Origin: an uncultured Dysgonomonas sp.
GTDB taxonomy: Bacteria; Bacteroidota; Bacteroidia; Bacteroidales; Dysgonomonadaceae
DNA: 64,000 nucleotides
NCBI RefSeq assembly: GCF_900079725.1
Contig: NZ_LT599032.1
Location: forward strand, 618,948-682,947
Direction of reading: 5' to 3'
Positions within the stretch are counted from its first letter, which is position 1. Every line of letters begins with the position of its first letter. Shown here piece after piece: positions 27,587 to 36,983 of the stretch. The position numbers and the translations under genes were made by a program. The notes beneath the pieces were generated by a model. The model was given only the letters and a program-made list of their open reading frames with translations. It did no database searches and was not told the DNA's origin.

Positions 27587-28015
27587 TTTTGGCATTGCCC
27601 AAAACGAAGCAAAAGGCTAGCGCTTCGTCCCTCGGCGACCTGTCAACAGTTTGCCGGCTGAAAGTGACACACGGGCTATCGCCCCGTTTGATTCCTCGTC
27701 GACTTCACCGAACAGGTGCCCGCCTGGGGAACTAATGCGCGTCCGCTGACTCACAAGTGGGGCTAAAGCCTCTTAACTAAATTGGCGTACAGTTTATCAG
27801 GCGTCAGCCCGGCGCTGTATGCTTCATGGACGGGCACCCGTCAGAAGAGAAAGGCTAAAAAACGAAAACGTGTTTGAGCTTTTCTGAGTTTTCGGATATC
27901 AGAAGTTTTCCAGCGAGTTTTTTCGTTTAGCCGTCTCTGCTGTTAACGGGTCGGCCTTTGAAGCGGGCGCTAAAGCGTTTTTGGTTCCTTTTGCGGCTTT
28001 GGGCAAAAGAAACAC
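27587..28015. repeat. GC-rich dispersed intergenic element, copy B (longest)
   Basis: It starts TTTTGGCATTGCCCAAAA and ends GCGGCTTTGGGCAAAAG, so both edges carry a related TTGGGCAAAA end. It shares with the copy at 37628-37842, in the same order, GCTAGCGCT, CTCGGCGACC, TTTGCCGGCTGAA, CGGGCTA-GCCCCGTTTGATTC, and CTAATGCGCGTCCGCT. A further 240 bases, with a GAAAAC/GTTTTC-rich region, are unique to this copy. No intact protein is encoded. The rest of the 880-bp gap (28016-28402) is AT-rich and holds the lepA leader. Confidence 0.7.
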
Positions 28016-28329
28016 AAGCAATCTTTGATTGCGCGTAGAAAAAATGTAGAAAATAATTGAACATTAAAATACGTCATTCATATTTATTACTTAATACAGA
28101 AACAAATTAAGTCTTCGTTATCAGGATTAAGCATACAGGATCGTATATGGGCAGGTAATTGAATTTGCTTTATAAAAGTGGGGATAAAAACAGGTGGACA
28201 TCTTATAAGTAAGTCATACAAAGAAACATATTTATTTAATAAAATCAAAACCGATGAAACAATTTTTAAAAATTACCAGTTTACGCTAAGCTTGCAATGT
28301 CTGATAATTAAAAGTTGATATTTCTTTTG

Positions 28330-28337
28330 TATATTTG
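28330..28337 (+). promoter_or_regulatory. -7 element upstream of lepA
   Basis: TATATTTG followed by CAC, as at many Bacteroidota start sites. The leader to the ATG at 28403 would be about 60 nt. No -33 TTG at standard spacing was found. Confidence 0.5.
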
Positions 28338-28402
28338 CACTCTAATTTGGGGTAGTGTTTCTATCCCGGTTTGAAGAAGATTAAAAGAATCAAATTATAT
28401 AG

Positions 28403-30190
28403 ATGAATAAAATACGGAATTTTTGCATTATAGCACATATCGACCATGGTAAGAGTACGCTTGCAGACAGGCTTTTAGAATACACACGCACTGTCGAAGG
28501 TAAAGATATGCAGGCGCAGGTACTCGATAATATGGATTTGGAGCGAGAGCGTGGTATCACCATCAAAAGCCATGCCATCCAGATGGAATACACATATAAA
28601 GGCGAAAAATATATCCTCAACCTGATAGATACTCCCGGACACGTCGACTTTTCGTACGAAGTCTCACGTTCCATAGCGGCTTGCGAAGGTGCTTTGCTTA
28701 TTGTAGATGCCGCACAGGGTATACAGGCTCAGACCATTTCTAACCTCTACATGGCTATAGAAAATGACTTGGAGATTATACCGATTCTGAATAAAATAGA
28801 CCTGCCCAGCGCAATGCCGGACGAGGTGGAAGACCAGATTATAGAATTACTTGGAGTAAAACGTGAAGAGATAATCCGTGCCAGTGGAAAAACAGGAGAA
28901 GGAGTATATGATATAATCGATGCTATCATCGAACGTATTCCTGCACCAAAAGGAGATCCGGAAGCCCCGTTACAGGCCTTGATCTTCGACTCGGTATTCA
29001 ACTCCTTCCGTGGTATCATCGCATACTTTAAAGTGGTAAACGGCACAATCCGTAAAGGAGACCTGGTTAAATTCTTCGCCACCGGCAAGGAATACGACGC
29101 TGATGAAGTCGGAGTCCTAAAACTCGAAATGTCGCCCCGCAATGAAGTGACATGCGGAGACGTTGGCTATATCATATCCGGTATTAAAACATCGAAAGAG
29201 GTAAAAGTAGGTGACACCATTACCCATGTAAAGAACCCGTGTAAAGAGGCTATCGACGGATTCGAAGAAGTGAAGCCGATGGTATTTGCCGGAGTATATC
29301 CCATCGAGAGTGAGGATTTTGAAGATTTGCGCGCCTCACTCGAAAAACTTCAGTTGAATGATGCCTCCCTTACTTTCCAGCCTGAATCATCGGTTGCCCT
29401 TGGCTTTGGCTTCCGTTGCGGATTCCTCGGGCTACTGCATATGGAAATCATACAGGAGCGTCTCGACAGGGAATTCAATATGGATGTGATAACCACCGTG
29501 CCGAATGTATCCTACATTGTGCACGATAAAAAAGGAAATACGAAGGAAGTGCATAATCCGGCCGGATTGCCCGACCAGACATTGATCGACTATATAGAAG
29601 AGCCGTATATACGCGCGTCCGTGATTACAAACACGACCTATATAGGCCCTATCATGACATTGTGTCTCGGTAAGCGTGGTATCTTACTGAAGCAGGATTA
29701 CATATCGGGCGACCGTGTGGAAATCACTTACGATATACCTCTGGGCGAAATTGTAATCGACTTCTATGATAAACTAAAAAGCATATCGAAAGGTTATGCC
29801 TCGTTCGATTATCATATGCACGACTACCGCGAGGCGAAACTTGCCAAGTTGGATATCCTGCTTAACGGCGAATCGGTGGATGCCTTATCTACGCTTACCC
29901 ATGTGGATAATGCCGTAACGTTCGGACGCCGCATGTGCGAAAAGCTGAAAGAACTGATTCCCCGCCAGCAATTCGACATTGCCATACAGGCGGCTATCGG
30001 CGCTAAGATTATAGCCCGTGAGACAATAAAGGCCGTCCGTAAGGATGTAACTGCCAAATGTTATGGCGGTGATATTTCCCGCAAGCGCAAATTGCTGGAG
30101 AAACAGAAAGAAGGTAAAAAACGCATGAAGCAGGTGGGTAATGTGGAAGTGCCTCAGAAGGCATTCCTTGCAGTATTAAAACTGGATTAA
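28403..30190 (+). CDS. lepA: elongation factor 4 (LepA)
   Basis: A 595-residue translational GTPase that acts on the ribosome during initiation or back-translocation. G1 is [16 protein letters not shown], the switch regions include [14 protein letters not shown]3 is DTPGHVDF and G4 is NKIDLP. EF-G-like domains II, III and V follow, then the LepA-specific C-terminal domain ending in the basic stretch [29 protein letters not shown]. Full length. It heads a plus-strand run of five genes with very small gaps. Confidence 0.98.
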   Translation: MNKIRNFCIIAHIDHGKSTLADRLLEYTRTVEGKDMQAQVLDNMDLERERGITIKSHAIQMEYTYKGEKYILNLIDTPGHVDFSYEVSRSIAACEGALLIVDAAQGIQAQTISNLYMAIENDLEIIPILNKIDLPSAMPDEVEDQIIELLGVKREEIIRASGKTGEGVYDIIDAIIERIPAPKGDPEAPLQALIFDSVFNSFRGIIAYFKVVNGTIRKGDLVKFFATGKEYDADEVGVLKLEMSPRNEVTCGDVGYIISGIKTSKEVKVGDTITHVKNPCKEAIDGFEEVKPMVFAGVYPIESEDFEDLRASLEKLQLNDASLTFQPESSVALGFGFRCGFLGLLHMEIIQERLDREFNMDVITTVPNVSYIVHDKKGNTKEVHNPAGLPDQTLIDYIEEPYIRASVITNTTYIGPIMTLCLGKRGILLKQDYISGDRVEITYDIPLGEIVIDFYDKLKSISKGYASFDYHMHDYREAKLAKLDILLNGESVDALSTLTHVDNAVTFGRRMCEKLKELIPRQQFDIAIQAAIGAKIIARETIKAVRKDVTAKCYGGDISRKRKLLEKQKEGKKRMKQVGNVEVPQKAFLAVLKLD

Positions 30191-30203
30191 AAGATTGGAT
30201 ATT

Positions 30204-30668
30204 ATGAATAAGTATATTTATATTCTTTTTCTTTTTTGTATGATATTTACAAATTGCAAAAAAGAAGTAAAAGCTAATGATGAATTCAGAAATGAAATCC
30301 TTTCAAATATAGAAATACCGGCAGATACTGCACACGTATTTTATACTCTTTTAAACAAACTTGACTCAAAGGGTATTACATATGGAGCATTTTACAAAAA
30401 AAGGCTTTACGAAATAGAAGATTCTTGTTACAATGCAAATAAAATTCTGCTGGATTCATTATCTAATATAAACTCTGATTTATATAGCAATTACATAGAT
30501 AGCATCAGAAACAAGGCTGCAAAAGAATATCAAAATTATTTGTCCATATCCGATGATGAGTTGGATGCTGCCATATTTGTCACAACTGTCAATACATCTA
30601 TAAAACATTATTTAAATCAGAGCTATAATTTAAATTTATATATTCCTGAAGACATTTCAGAAGAATAA
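30204..30668 (+). CDS. small predicted lipoprotein of unknown function
   Basis: 154 residues from the ATG at 30204; the TTG nine bases upstream is less likely. The leader ends in the lipobox IFTNC (Cys18). The rest is acidic and helical with many Asn, Tyr and Asp residues and no known motif. It sits 13 bp after lepA and 10 bp before the flavin reductase gene, so it is co-transcribed, but no functional link is evident. Confidence 0.7.
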   Translation: MNKYIYILFLFCMIFTNCKKEVKANDEFRNEILSNIEIPADTAHVFYTLLNKLDSKGITYGAFYKKRLYEIEDSCYNANKILLDSLSNINSDLYSNYIDSIRNKAAKEYQNYLSISDDELDAAIFVTTVNTSIKHYLNQSYNLNLYIPEDISEE

Positions 30669-30678
30669 AGATTCGTAT

Positions 30679-31185
30679 ATGAACCAATTCAAAGAAATAA
30701 ACATAAAAGACTTCTCCCCCAACCCATTTGAAATAAAAGACAAATGGATGCTGATCTCCGCTGCCAAACCCGATGGTACGGTAAATACAATGACCGCAAG
30801 CTGGGGCAGTTTCGGCATCATGTGGAACAAAGAAGTGGTTTTTATCGTTATACGTCCTCAACGTTTTACAAGGGAATTCGTAGAAAGTTCAGAATCATTG
30901 TCGCTAACATTCTTCGACGACAGCTATAAAAAGGCTCTTGCTTATCTGGGAAAAGCTTCGGGAAGAGATGAGGACAAGATAACAAAAGCAGGATTATCCG
31001 TTGCGATGGACAATGATGTACCTTACTTCGAACAAGCAGAAAGGGTAATCTTTGCAAAGAAACTTTTCGTACAGCGTATCGAAGAAGCGGCTTTCCTTGA
31101 TGAAAAGATAATAGACAGATGGTATCCTGAAAAAGATTTCCATTATTTATATATTGCCGAAATAACTAAAGTTTTGGAAAAATGA
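30679..31185 (+). CDS. flavin reductase-like FMN-binding protein
   Basis: 168 residues with the flavin_reductase split-barrel fold: WMLISAAKPDGTVNTMTASWGSFGIMWNKEV, VFIVIRPQRFTREFVE and the loop YLGKASGRDEDK. Such proteins reduce or bind FMN and may supply reduced flavin or act as small oxidoreductases. Its stop overlaps the next gene as ATGA (31182-31185). Confidence 0.88.
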   Translation: MNQFKEINIKDFSPNPFEIKDKWMLISAAKPDGTVNTMTASWGSFGIMWNKEVVFIVIRPQRFTREFVESSESLSLTFFDDSYKKALAYLGKASGRDEDKITKAGLSVAMDNDVPYFEQAERVIFAKKLFVQRIEEAAFLDEKIIDRWYPEKDFHYLYIAEITKVLEK

Positions 31186-31646
31186 AACAAGAGGAAGTAG
31201 TCTTGGACAAATTCTCTGTTGTTGGCATCTCCGTAAGGACTACCAATCAGGATTATAAGTCGCAGAGTGACATAGCCAAATTGTGGGAAATATTCCTGAG
31301 AAACGGCTATTTGGAGTCGATGCCGAAGGTATCGGATGATATTTACTGTATCTACACCGATTACGAGAGTGACTATACAGGTGAATATACCACCGTACTG
31401 GGCTATAAGGTTGCGGATGCAGAAAGTATCCCTACCAACCTGAGCCTGACTATCAAAGAGATTCCTTCCAGCAAATATTATAAATATATATCCGAAGGTG
31501 AATTGCCATATGCCGTTGGTAAAACTTGGGCGCACATCTGGCAATCGGATATAGACAGACGATACCAGGCTGATTTTGATGTATATGGTAAGGAAGCAAA
31601 AGATCCTGCCAATGCGAAAATCACCACATTTTTATCCATTAAATAA
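31182..31646 (+). CDS. GyrI-like/AraC effector-binding domain protein
   Basis: A 154-residue stand-alone effector-binding (GyrI/SOUL-like) domain. It has VVGISVRTTNQDY at the N-terminus, TTVLGYKVADAESIP in the middle and the typical IWQSDIDRRYQADFDVYG near the end. Without a DNA-binding domain it may bind small hydrophobic compounds. The ATGA overlap suggests it works with the flavin reductase. Confidence 0.85.
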   Translation: MKQEEVVLDKFSVVGISVRTTNQDYKSQSDIAKLWEIFLRNGYLESMPKVSDDIYCIYTDYESDYTGEYTTVLGYKVADAESIPTNLSLTIKEIPSSKYYKYISEGELPYAVGKTWAHIWQSDIDRRYQADFDVYGKEAKDPANAKITTFLSIK

Positions 31647-31667
31647 TTTATCACTTTACAAGAAAGA

Positions 31668-33560
31668 ATGAGAAAATGGCGCATCGAAGACTCATCCGAG
31701 CTGTATAACATCCCGGGATGGGGAATTAATTACTTTTCTGTCAACGAGAAAGGTAACGTTGTCGTAACTCCTCGTAAAGACGGAGTGGCTGTTGATTTAA
31801 AAGAACTGATGGACGAGCTGCAACTTCGCGATGTATCGGCTCCCGTATTGATTCGCTTTCCGGATATTCTGGACAACAGAATTGAAAAGATATCGACGTG
31901 TTTCAAGCTGGCCGCCGAAGAATACGAGTACAAAGCGCAGAACCATATCATATATCCTATCAAGGTAAATCAAATGCGCCCTGTGGTCGAAGAACTTATC
32001 AGCCATGGTAAAAAATTCAACATTGGACTAGAAGCCGGTTCTAAGCCCGAACTTCATGCTGTTATTGCCATCAATACCGACTCTGACTCGCTGATTATAT
32101 GCAACGGATATAAAGACGAAAGTTATATCGAACTGGCCCTGCTGGCGCAGAAGATGGGTAAGCGCATTTTTATTGTAGTGGAAAAGCTTAATGAGCTACC
32201 ACTGATAACAAAAGTTGCCAAAAGACTGAAAATAAAACCGAATATAGGTATCCGTATCAAATTGGCCAGTTCCGGCAGTGGCAAATGGGAAGAATCGGGA
32301 GGTGACGGCAGCAAATTCGGATTGAATTCGAGTGAACTACTCGAAGCTCTAGCCTATCTAGAGAAAGCAAATATGCAGGATTCGCTTCGCCTTATCCATT
32401 TTCATATAGGTAGCCAGATCACAAAAATACGCCGTATCAAAACGGCACTGCGTGAAGCCGCACAATTCTATGTTCAATTGCATACGATGGGCTTCAAAGT
32501 AGAATTTGTGGATATCGGTGGCGGACTAGGTGTAGACTATGACGGCACACGTTCATCATACAACGAAAGCAGCGTTAACTATTCCATACAGGAGTATGTG
32601 AATGACTCTATCGCCACAATGGTAGATGCTGCAAATAAGAATGATATCCCCCACCCTAATATCATTACCGAATCGGGGCGTTCGCTTACGGCCCATCATT
32701 CTATATTAGTGTTCGAAGTGCTGGAAACAGCTACTTTACCAGAATGGGACGAAGACGAAGAATTGTCGGACGATGACCACGAACTGGTTCGCGAACTCTA
32801 TCAGATATGGGACGACCTCAGCCAGTCGCGTATGTTGGAGGCATGGCACGATGCCCAGCAAATCCGCGAAGAGGCACTGGACTTATTCAGTCTGGGATTA
32901 CTTACACTGAAAACAAGGGCGCAGGTAGAACGTCTATATTTCTCCATTGCCCGCGAAATATTCCATATTGCAGGCCGTTCAAAGCATGCTCCGGAAGAGC
33001 TGAAGCAATTATCGAAGCTGTTACCGGATAAGTATTTCTGTAACTTCTCATTGTTCCAGTCGCTACCCGATTCGTGGGCGATAGACCAGGTATTCCCTAT
33101 TATACCGATCCATCGTCTGGATGAAAAACCCGACCGCACTGCCACATTACAGGATGTAACCTGTGACTCGGATGGCAAGATCGATAATTTCATCTCTAAC
33201 GGCAACCAGTCTTCTTATCTGCCTGTACATGCGAAAAAGAAGAATGAGCCGTATTATCTGGGCGTGTTCCTTGTAGGTGCATATCAGGAAATACTGGGAG
33301 ACCTACATAATCTGTTCGGCGATACCAACGCCGTACATATATCGGTAGACGAGGGAGGATATAAGATAGAGCAAATGATAGACGGTGAAACGGTGGCAGA
33401 AGTACTTGATTATGCCCAGTACAATGCCAAGAAACTTGTACGCACAGTGGAAACATGGGTTACCAGCTGTGTGAAGCAAGGTTCGATAACAGTAGAGGAA
33501 GGGAAGGAATTCCTCTCCAACTATCGCTCTGGCCTCTATGGATACACATATTTAGAATAA
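31668..33560 (+). CDS. speA: biosynthetic arginine decarboxylase
   Basis: 630 residues, the usual length. A fold-III PLP enzyme converting arginine to agmatine, the first step of the agmatine route to polyamines. The PLP lysine is in YPIKVNQM near residue 100. Phosphate-binding GGGLGVDYDG, a HFHIGSQ segment and the C-terminal SVDEGGYKIEQM are visible, as is the mid-length insertion (about residues 360-470) typical of SpeA. The start ATG at 31668 is 21 bp after the GyrI-like gene. It ends in a strong terminator. Confidence 0.97.
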   Translation: MRKWRIEDSSELYNIPGWGINYFSVNEKGNVVVTPRKDGVAVDLKELMDELQLRDVSAPVLIRFPDILDNRIEKISTCFKLAAEEYEYKAQNHIIYPIKVNQMRPVVEELISHGKKFNIGLEAGSKPELHAVIAINTDSDSLIICNGYKDESYIELALLAQKMGKRIFIVVEKLNELPLITKVAKRLKIKPNIGIRIKLASSGSGKWEESGGDGSKFGLNSSELLEALAYLEKANMQDSLRLIHFHIGSQITKIRRIKTALREAAQFYVQLHTMGFKVEFVDIGGGLGVDYDGTRSSYNESSVNYSIQEYVNDSIATMVDAANKNDIPHPNIITESGRSLTAHHSILVFEVLETATLPEWDEDEELSDDDHELVRELYQIWDDLSQSRMLEAWHDAQQIREEALDLFSLGLLTLKTRAQVERLYFSIAREIFHIAGRSKHAPEELKQLSKLLPDKYFCNFSLFQSLPDSWAIDQVFPIIPIHRLDEKPDRTATLQDVTCDSDGKIDNFISNGNQSSYLPVHAKKKNEPYYLGVFLVGAYQEILGDLHNLFGDTNAVHISVDEGGYKIEQMIDGETVAEVLDYAQYNAKKLVRTVETWVTSCVKQGSITVEEGKEFLSNYRSGLYGYTYLE

Positions 33561-33575
33561 ACAATTTTATTATAT

Positions 33576-33612
33576 TCCCTCTCCATCGGTATGTGGAGAG
33601 GGATTGTTTTTT
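33576..33612 (+). terminator. intrinsic terminator of speA
   Basis: TCCCTCTCC pairs with GGAGAGGGA across a 10-nt loop, followed by TTGTTTTTT. Confidence 0.88.
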
Positions 33613-33623
33613 AAACCGAAACT

Positions 33624-34376
33624 ATGAAAAGATATTTATCCATTCTTTTTCTACTCATTACGGTATTTTTTAATAGCTGTGCCATATACGAAAATATATA
33701 TTTTCAGGAAGACGGAAGTGTAAAATATGATATGTCTATCGACGCCAGCGAGATATTGTCCATGACATCGGATATGAACATGAGTATGGCAGACAAAATA
33801 CCGACAGACAGTGTCATTTATCTGTCCGACATCCTCAAAGATACACTGAATATCACTGATGATATGAAAAAAGACATGATAAATATAGCTCCGTTAGCTA
33901 TCAGAATGCAGAATGATGTGGCAAACAAGAAGCTTGGGATCTCCTTGTCGGGTAGCTTCAAGGATGCAGAGGCTTTCAATAAGGCTTTTGTTTCTATGAA
34001 GAAACTGGAAGACAAAATAAAATCGAAAGATGAAGAAGCACAATCACTGAGTCAAAACCTTTCTATTGATAAACTATACAATCTAACGTCACTTACATGG
34101 GATGGTTCGGTTATGACTAGAACCGTAGAAACAAATAAGGATATAGAGCCTGAAAATGGGGTGGATAATCTGTTGAAAGGCAATAATCCGTTCGGCATGT
34201 TTTTGGAAAAAGGAAAGATGGTGGTAAAATATCATTTCCCTAAAAAAATAGAAAAGATAAGCAATCCTAATGCAGTATTCTCTCAGGACGGAAAAACTGC
34301 TATAATCGAATATAGCGGCTCTGTTTTCACTAAGCCTACGACTGAGTTTTCAGTAGAAATAACGACAGAGAAATAA
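33624..34376 (+). CDS. lipoprotein with repeated Met/Ser-rich helices, function unknown
   Basis: 250 residues. The signal peptide ends in FFNSC (Cys19), followed directly by AIYENIYFQEDGSVKYDMSID, resembling the start of LppM-like beta-barrel lipoproteins. The rest alternates beta (FQEDGSVKYDM, EFSVEITTE) with a helical middle. No catalytic motif. It starts just downstream of the speA terminator, before the DUF3667 gene. Function unknown. Confidence 0.65.
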   Translation: MKRYLSILFLLITVFFNSCAIYENIYFQEDGSVKYDMSIDASEILSMTSDMNMSMADKIPTDSVIYLSDILKDTLNITDDMKKDMINIAPLAIRMQNDVANKKLGISLSGSFKDAEAFNKAFVSMKKLEDKIKSKDEEAQSLSQNLSIDKLYNLTSLTWDGSVMTRTVETNKDIEPENGVDNLLKGNNPFGMFLEKGKMVVKYHFPKKIEKISNPNAVFSQDGKTAIIEYSGSVFTKPTTEFSVEITTEK

Positions 34377-34436
34377 AATACGATTACAACCTTTTGTTGC
34401 CGACATTCCTTTACTTAGTTATTTTTTGGATAGAAT

Positions 34437-35396
34437 ATGAGTAAACATAAAATCAGACATAAGAAGACCTGCTTAAACTGTAGTGCCTTTGTAGAAACTC
34501 ATTATTGCCCTAAATGCGGACAGGAAAACAGTGAGAGCCGTCAATCTTTTCACCATCTGTTTACACATTTTGTATTCGACTTCATTCATTACGACAGTTC
34601 CTTTTGGAGAACTGTTAAGTATCTGTTCCTCTCCCCGGGAAAACTTTCGATAGAATATATGAACGGCAAACGGAAATCTTATGTCAATCCGTTTACGCTT
34701 TATATATTCATCAGCTTCATCACGTTTTTTATCCCTTCTGTTTTACCGGACGCTTCTAAAAGCAATAAAAACATAGAGGTAGAAGCCGAAGTCACTGAAG
34801 CAATGAAACTAAGAGATAGTCTGATAGTTACTGATCCGCAAGGTAAACTTACAGCAGAGAAAATAGATTCTAAATACAAGACTCTGCCCAAAGAAAAGCA
34901 AATACTGTCTCCTGATGGTATAATGTATAAAACAGGACTTGCCATAGTAGAGAACTCCAAGGATAAACAAAAAAACAAAGAGGCTATTGAATTTTTAATC
35001 CACAATATGCCAAAGGTTTTATTTCTCTATATGCCTATATTTGCCTTCTGGCTGTGGTTGTTCCATAATAAAAGAAAACGCTTCTATTTCGATAGTGGCA
35101 TCTTCACCCTCCACTTCTTTTCCGTAGTGTTGCTATCTATTACTATTTGCAATGTTTTCTCCTGCCTTTGTGACTGGATAGGCATAGGTTGGCCTGCAGG
35201 CCTGTTATGGACATTTATGGTCTTTTATATTACGTTCTATTTTTTCAGGGGATGTCGCCGCTTCTATGATGACAACCGGTTTATATCCAATTTGAAATCG
35301 GGAGTCCTGGTTATGATAAACAGTTTCATGATTATATTGATAACTACCCTGTATGCTATTCTGGGAATCTATATGGTTTATATTTATCACCATTAA
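34437..35396 (+). CDS. DUF3667 membrane protein with zinc ribbon
   Basis: 319 residues. The N-terminus is a zinc ribbon (CLNCSAF...YCPKCGQEN). It is followed by the DUF3667 signature SSFWRTVKYLFLSPGKLSIEYMNGKRKSYVNPFTLY, a membrane helix, a periplasmic or cytosolic loop of about 90 residues and three or four more hydrophobic segments to the C-terminus. Function unknown. Its stop overlaps the stop of the winged-helix gene on the other strand by four bases (TTAA, 35393-35396). Confidence 0.85.
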   Translation: MSKHKIRHKKTCLNCSAFVETHYCPKCGQENSESRQSFHHLFTHFVFDFIHYDSSFWRTVKYLFLSPGKLSIEYMNGKRKSYVNPFTLYIFISFITFFIPSVLPDASKSNKNIEVEAEVTEAMKLRDSLIVTDPQGKLTAEKIDSKYKTLPKEKQILSPDGIMYKTGLAIVENSKDKQKNKEAIEFLIHNMPKVLFLYMPIFAFWLWLFHNKRKRFYFDSGIFTLHFFSVVLLSITICNVFSCLCDWIGIGWPAGLLWTFMVFYITFYFFRGCRRFYDDNRFISNLKSGVLVMINSFMIILITTLYAILGIYMVYIYHH

Positions 35397-36448
35397 GAGC
35401 CTGTTAAATAAGTACCAAAGTCCTCTGAAGCCTTCCTTATCAGCTTCTCCAACGCTTTATCTGGTTGAGAAAAAAATTCGGATGAAACATTCCTCTTATT
35501 CAAGAATTTTTTCCAGAGGCCAATAATCTCTCCATTATGGGAAATAGCAGGCTTGAATATTCCGTTGCTTGTTATCACCTTTTTGTGGTGAACAAGAGAC
35601 AGAATCTCTTTCCGGTCTTTATAGCTCACCAATAATTCATCGAATGCAGGAAGGAAATGCACGATATCGTCTCTGTGCTTATAGCCTGATGAAGATTGAT
35701 GGAATATATATGTTTGCTCGCCTGCCGTTTCGAAGATAAAATCCGGTTTTATCAATGCTACTGCGCTTCTTGCCTCGGTGGCTGTCAGTCCCGACCACCA
35801 GATAAAATCCTGTATTGTAGCCGGACCATGGCTCTGAAAATACTTATATGCCAAACGGTACAATGTTTCGTCCATGTTATAGTTCGATGTCTTTGGCACA
35901 CGCTGTTCCAACAGAGCATAGGTCAGTTTCTTATCTTTTATCGCACCATTACATACCAAGCCATCTAATTCGGCGTGATACATAATATGGCTCAAACGGC
36001 GGCTATCACATTCTACATCCGCCTTCTTCAATATTACACCAAGCTCCTGGCGGGTCAGATTACTTTCTTTTTCTAATGCTTTACGGATAATAGCCTTTGT
36101 CTTACTCAGCAAATCATCGGAAAGCTCCAATTCCCTATCACTTGAACGAATAGCCAGCTTTACCCGAGGTGCACTCAACTGAAGCATCCAATGTATATCG
36201 TCTCGTGACACAAAATGCCATGTAGGGCGTAAAATATGAGTACGGATAAGCTCACCTTCGTCCACCGCTTTTTCCACCTGCTTATCGGTTATTCCCGGCA
36301 ACCGTACACCAATAGCCCATTTTGCCATATTAAAATCCTGAGCCTGCATGGCGCCCATCCATGATACTATCTCGCGTGGTGTTTTATATCTGGTCTTAAC
36401 AAGTTGCTGGTTAGCAAGTCGCATAGTTGTGATGTCCGCTATATTCAT
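35393..36448 (-). CDS. winged-helix DNA-binding protein of the AlkZ/YcaQ (HTH_42) family
   Basis: 351 residues. The family contains DNA glycosylases that unhook interstrand crosslinks (AlkZ, YcaQ). LANQQLVKTRYKTPREIVSW starts the first winged helix. The Q-x-Q catalytic loop is seen as QAQDF at residues 35-39, the pattern I associate with AlkZ rather than the Q-x-D of YcaQ. Other conserved pieces are the RPTWHFVSRDDI strand and a C-terminal LPAFDELLVSYKDR. A base-excision or crosslink-repair enzyme is inferred. It lies 22 bp after cobU on the same strand, but its product has no obvious link to cobalamin. Confidence 0.8.
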   Translation of the reverse strand: MNIADITTMRLANQQLVKTRYKTPREIVSWMGAMQAQDFNMAKWAIGVRLPGITDKQVEKAVDEGELIRTHILRPTWHFVSRDDIHWMLQLSAPRVKLAIRSSDRELELSDDLLSKTKAIIRKALEKESNLTRQELGVILKKADVECDSRRLSHIMYHAELDGLVCNGAIKDKKLTYALLEQRVPKTSNYNMDETLYRLAYKYFQSHGPATIQDFIWWSGLTATEARSAVALIKPDFIFETAGEQTYIFHQSSSGYKHRDDIVHFLPAFDELLVSYKDRKEILSLVHHKKVITSNGIFKPAISHNGEIIGLWKKFLNKRNVSSEFFSQPDKALEKLIRKASEDFGTYLTGS

Positions 36449-36470
36449 TGTTTGTCTATTATCTTTTTAT

Positions 36471-36983
36471 TCACTTCGCCATCAATGGAATACCTGAAAC
36501 CATCAGATAAACCTTGTCGGCTCTTTCTGCAATATACTGATTGAGCCATCCCTGCAAATCAGCAAATTTGCGCTGCACCTCATTTTGCGACATCTCCCCC
36601 ATGCCTATCTCATTAGTAACAATGATGAAACGCGCATCCTGTCCTATCAGTTTATCGAATTCCGTTTTTAATGCCTGTAAGGAAGATTGAACATCTGCTT
36701 GCATATCGAAGAAAAAGTTTGTTGCCCACAGGGTCACACAATCTAACAGCACAACCCGTCCTGTGAGATCATGCAGGCTCAGTTCTTTTTCCTCTTCTAT
36801 ATTAGTCCATTCACAGCCCCGTTCGGCCTTATGCCGGTCGATACGCTTGCGGTGTTCATCATCCCATACACGGGACGTAGCGAGATAGACAGGGTTTGTA
36901 GAAAGGGACAATACCAGTTTCTGGGCATAACTGCTTTTTCCCGAACGTTGCCCTCCTGTAATAAGAATTATCTGTTTAGCCAT
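36471..36983 (-). CDS. cobU: adenosylcobinamide kinase/guanylyltransferase
   Basis: 170 residues. A bifunctional enzyme that phosphorylates adenosylcobinamide and transfers GMP to it, producing AdoCbi-GDP for nucleotide-loop assembly. The P-loop is LITGGQRSGKSSYAQ, the guanylylated histidine lies in KRIDRHKAERG and the late GEMSQNEVQRKFADLQGWLNQYIAERADKVYLMVSGIP is typical. It overlaps the adenosyltransferase gene by eight bases. cobS and cobT are not in the window. Confidence 0.95.
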   Translation of the reverse strand: MAKQIILITGGQRSGKSSYAQKLVLSLSTNPVYLATSRVWDDEHRKRIDRHKAERGCEWTNIEEEKELSLHDLTGRVVLLDCVTLWATNFFFDMQADVQSSLQALKTEFDKLIGQDARFIIVTNEIGMGEMSQNEVQRKFADLQGWLNQYIAERADKVYLMVSGIPLMAK

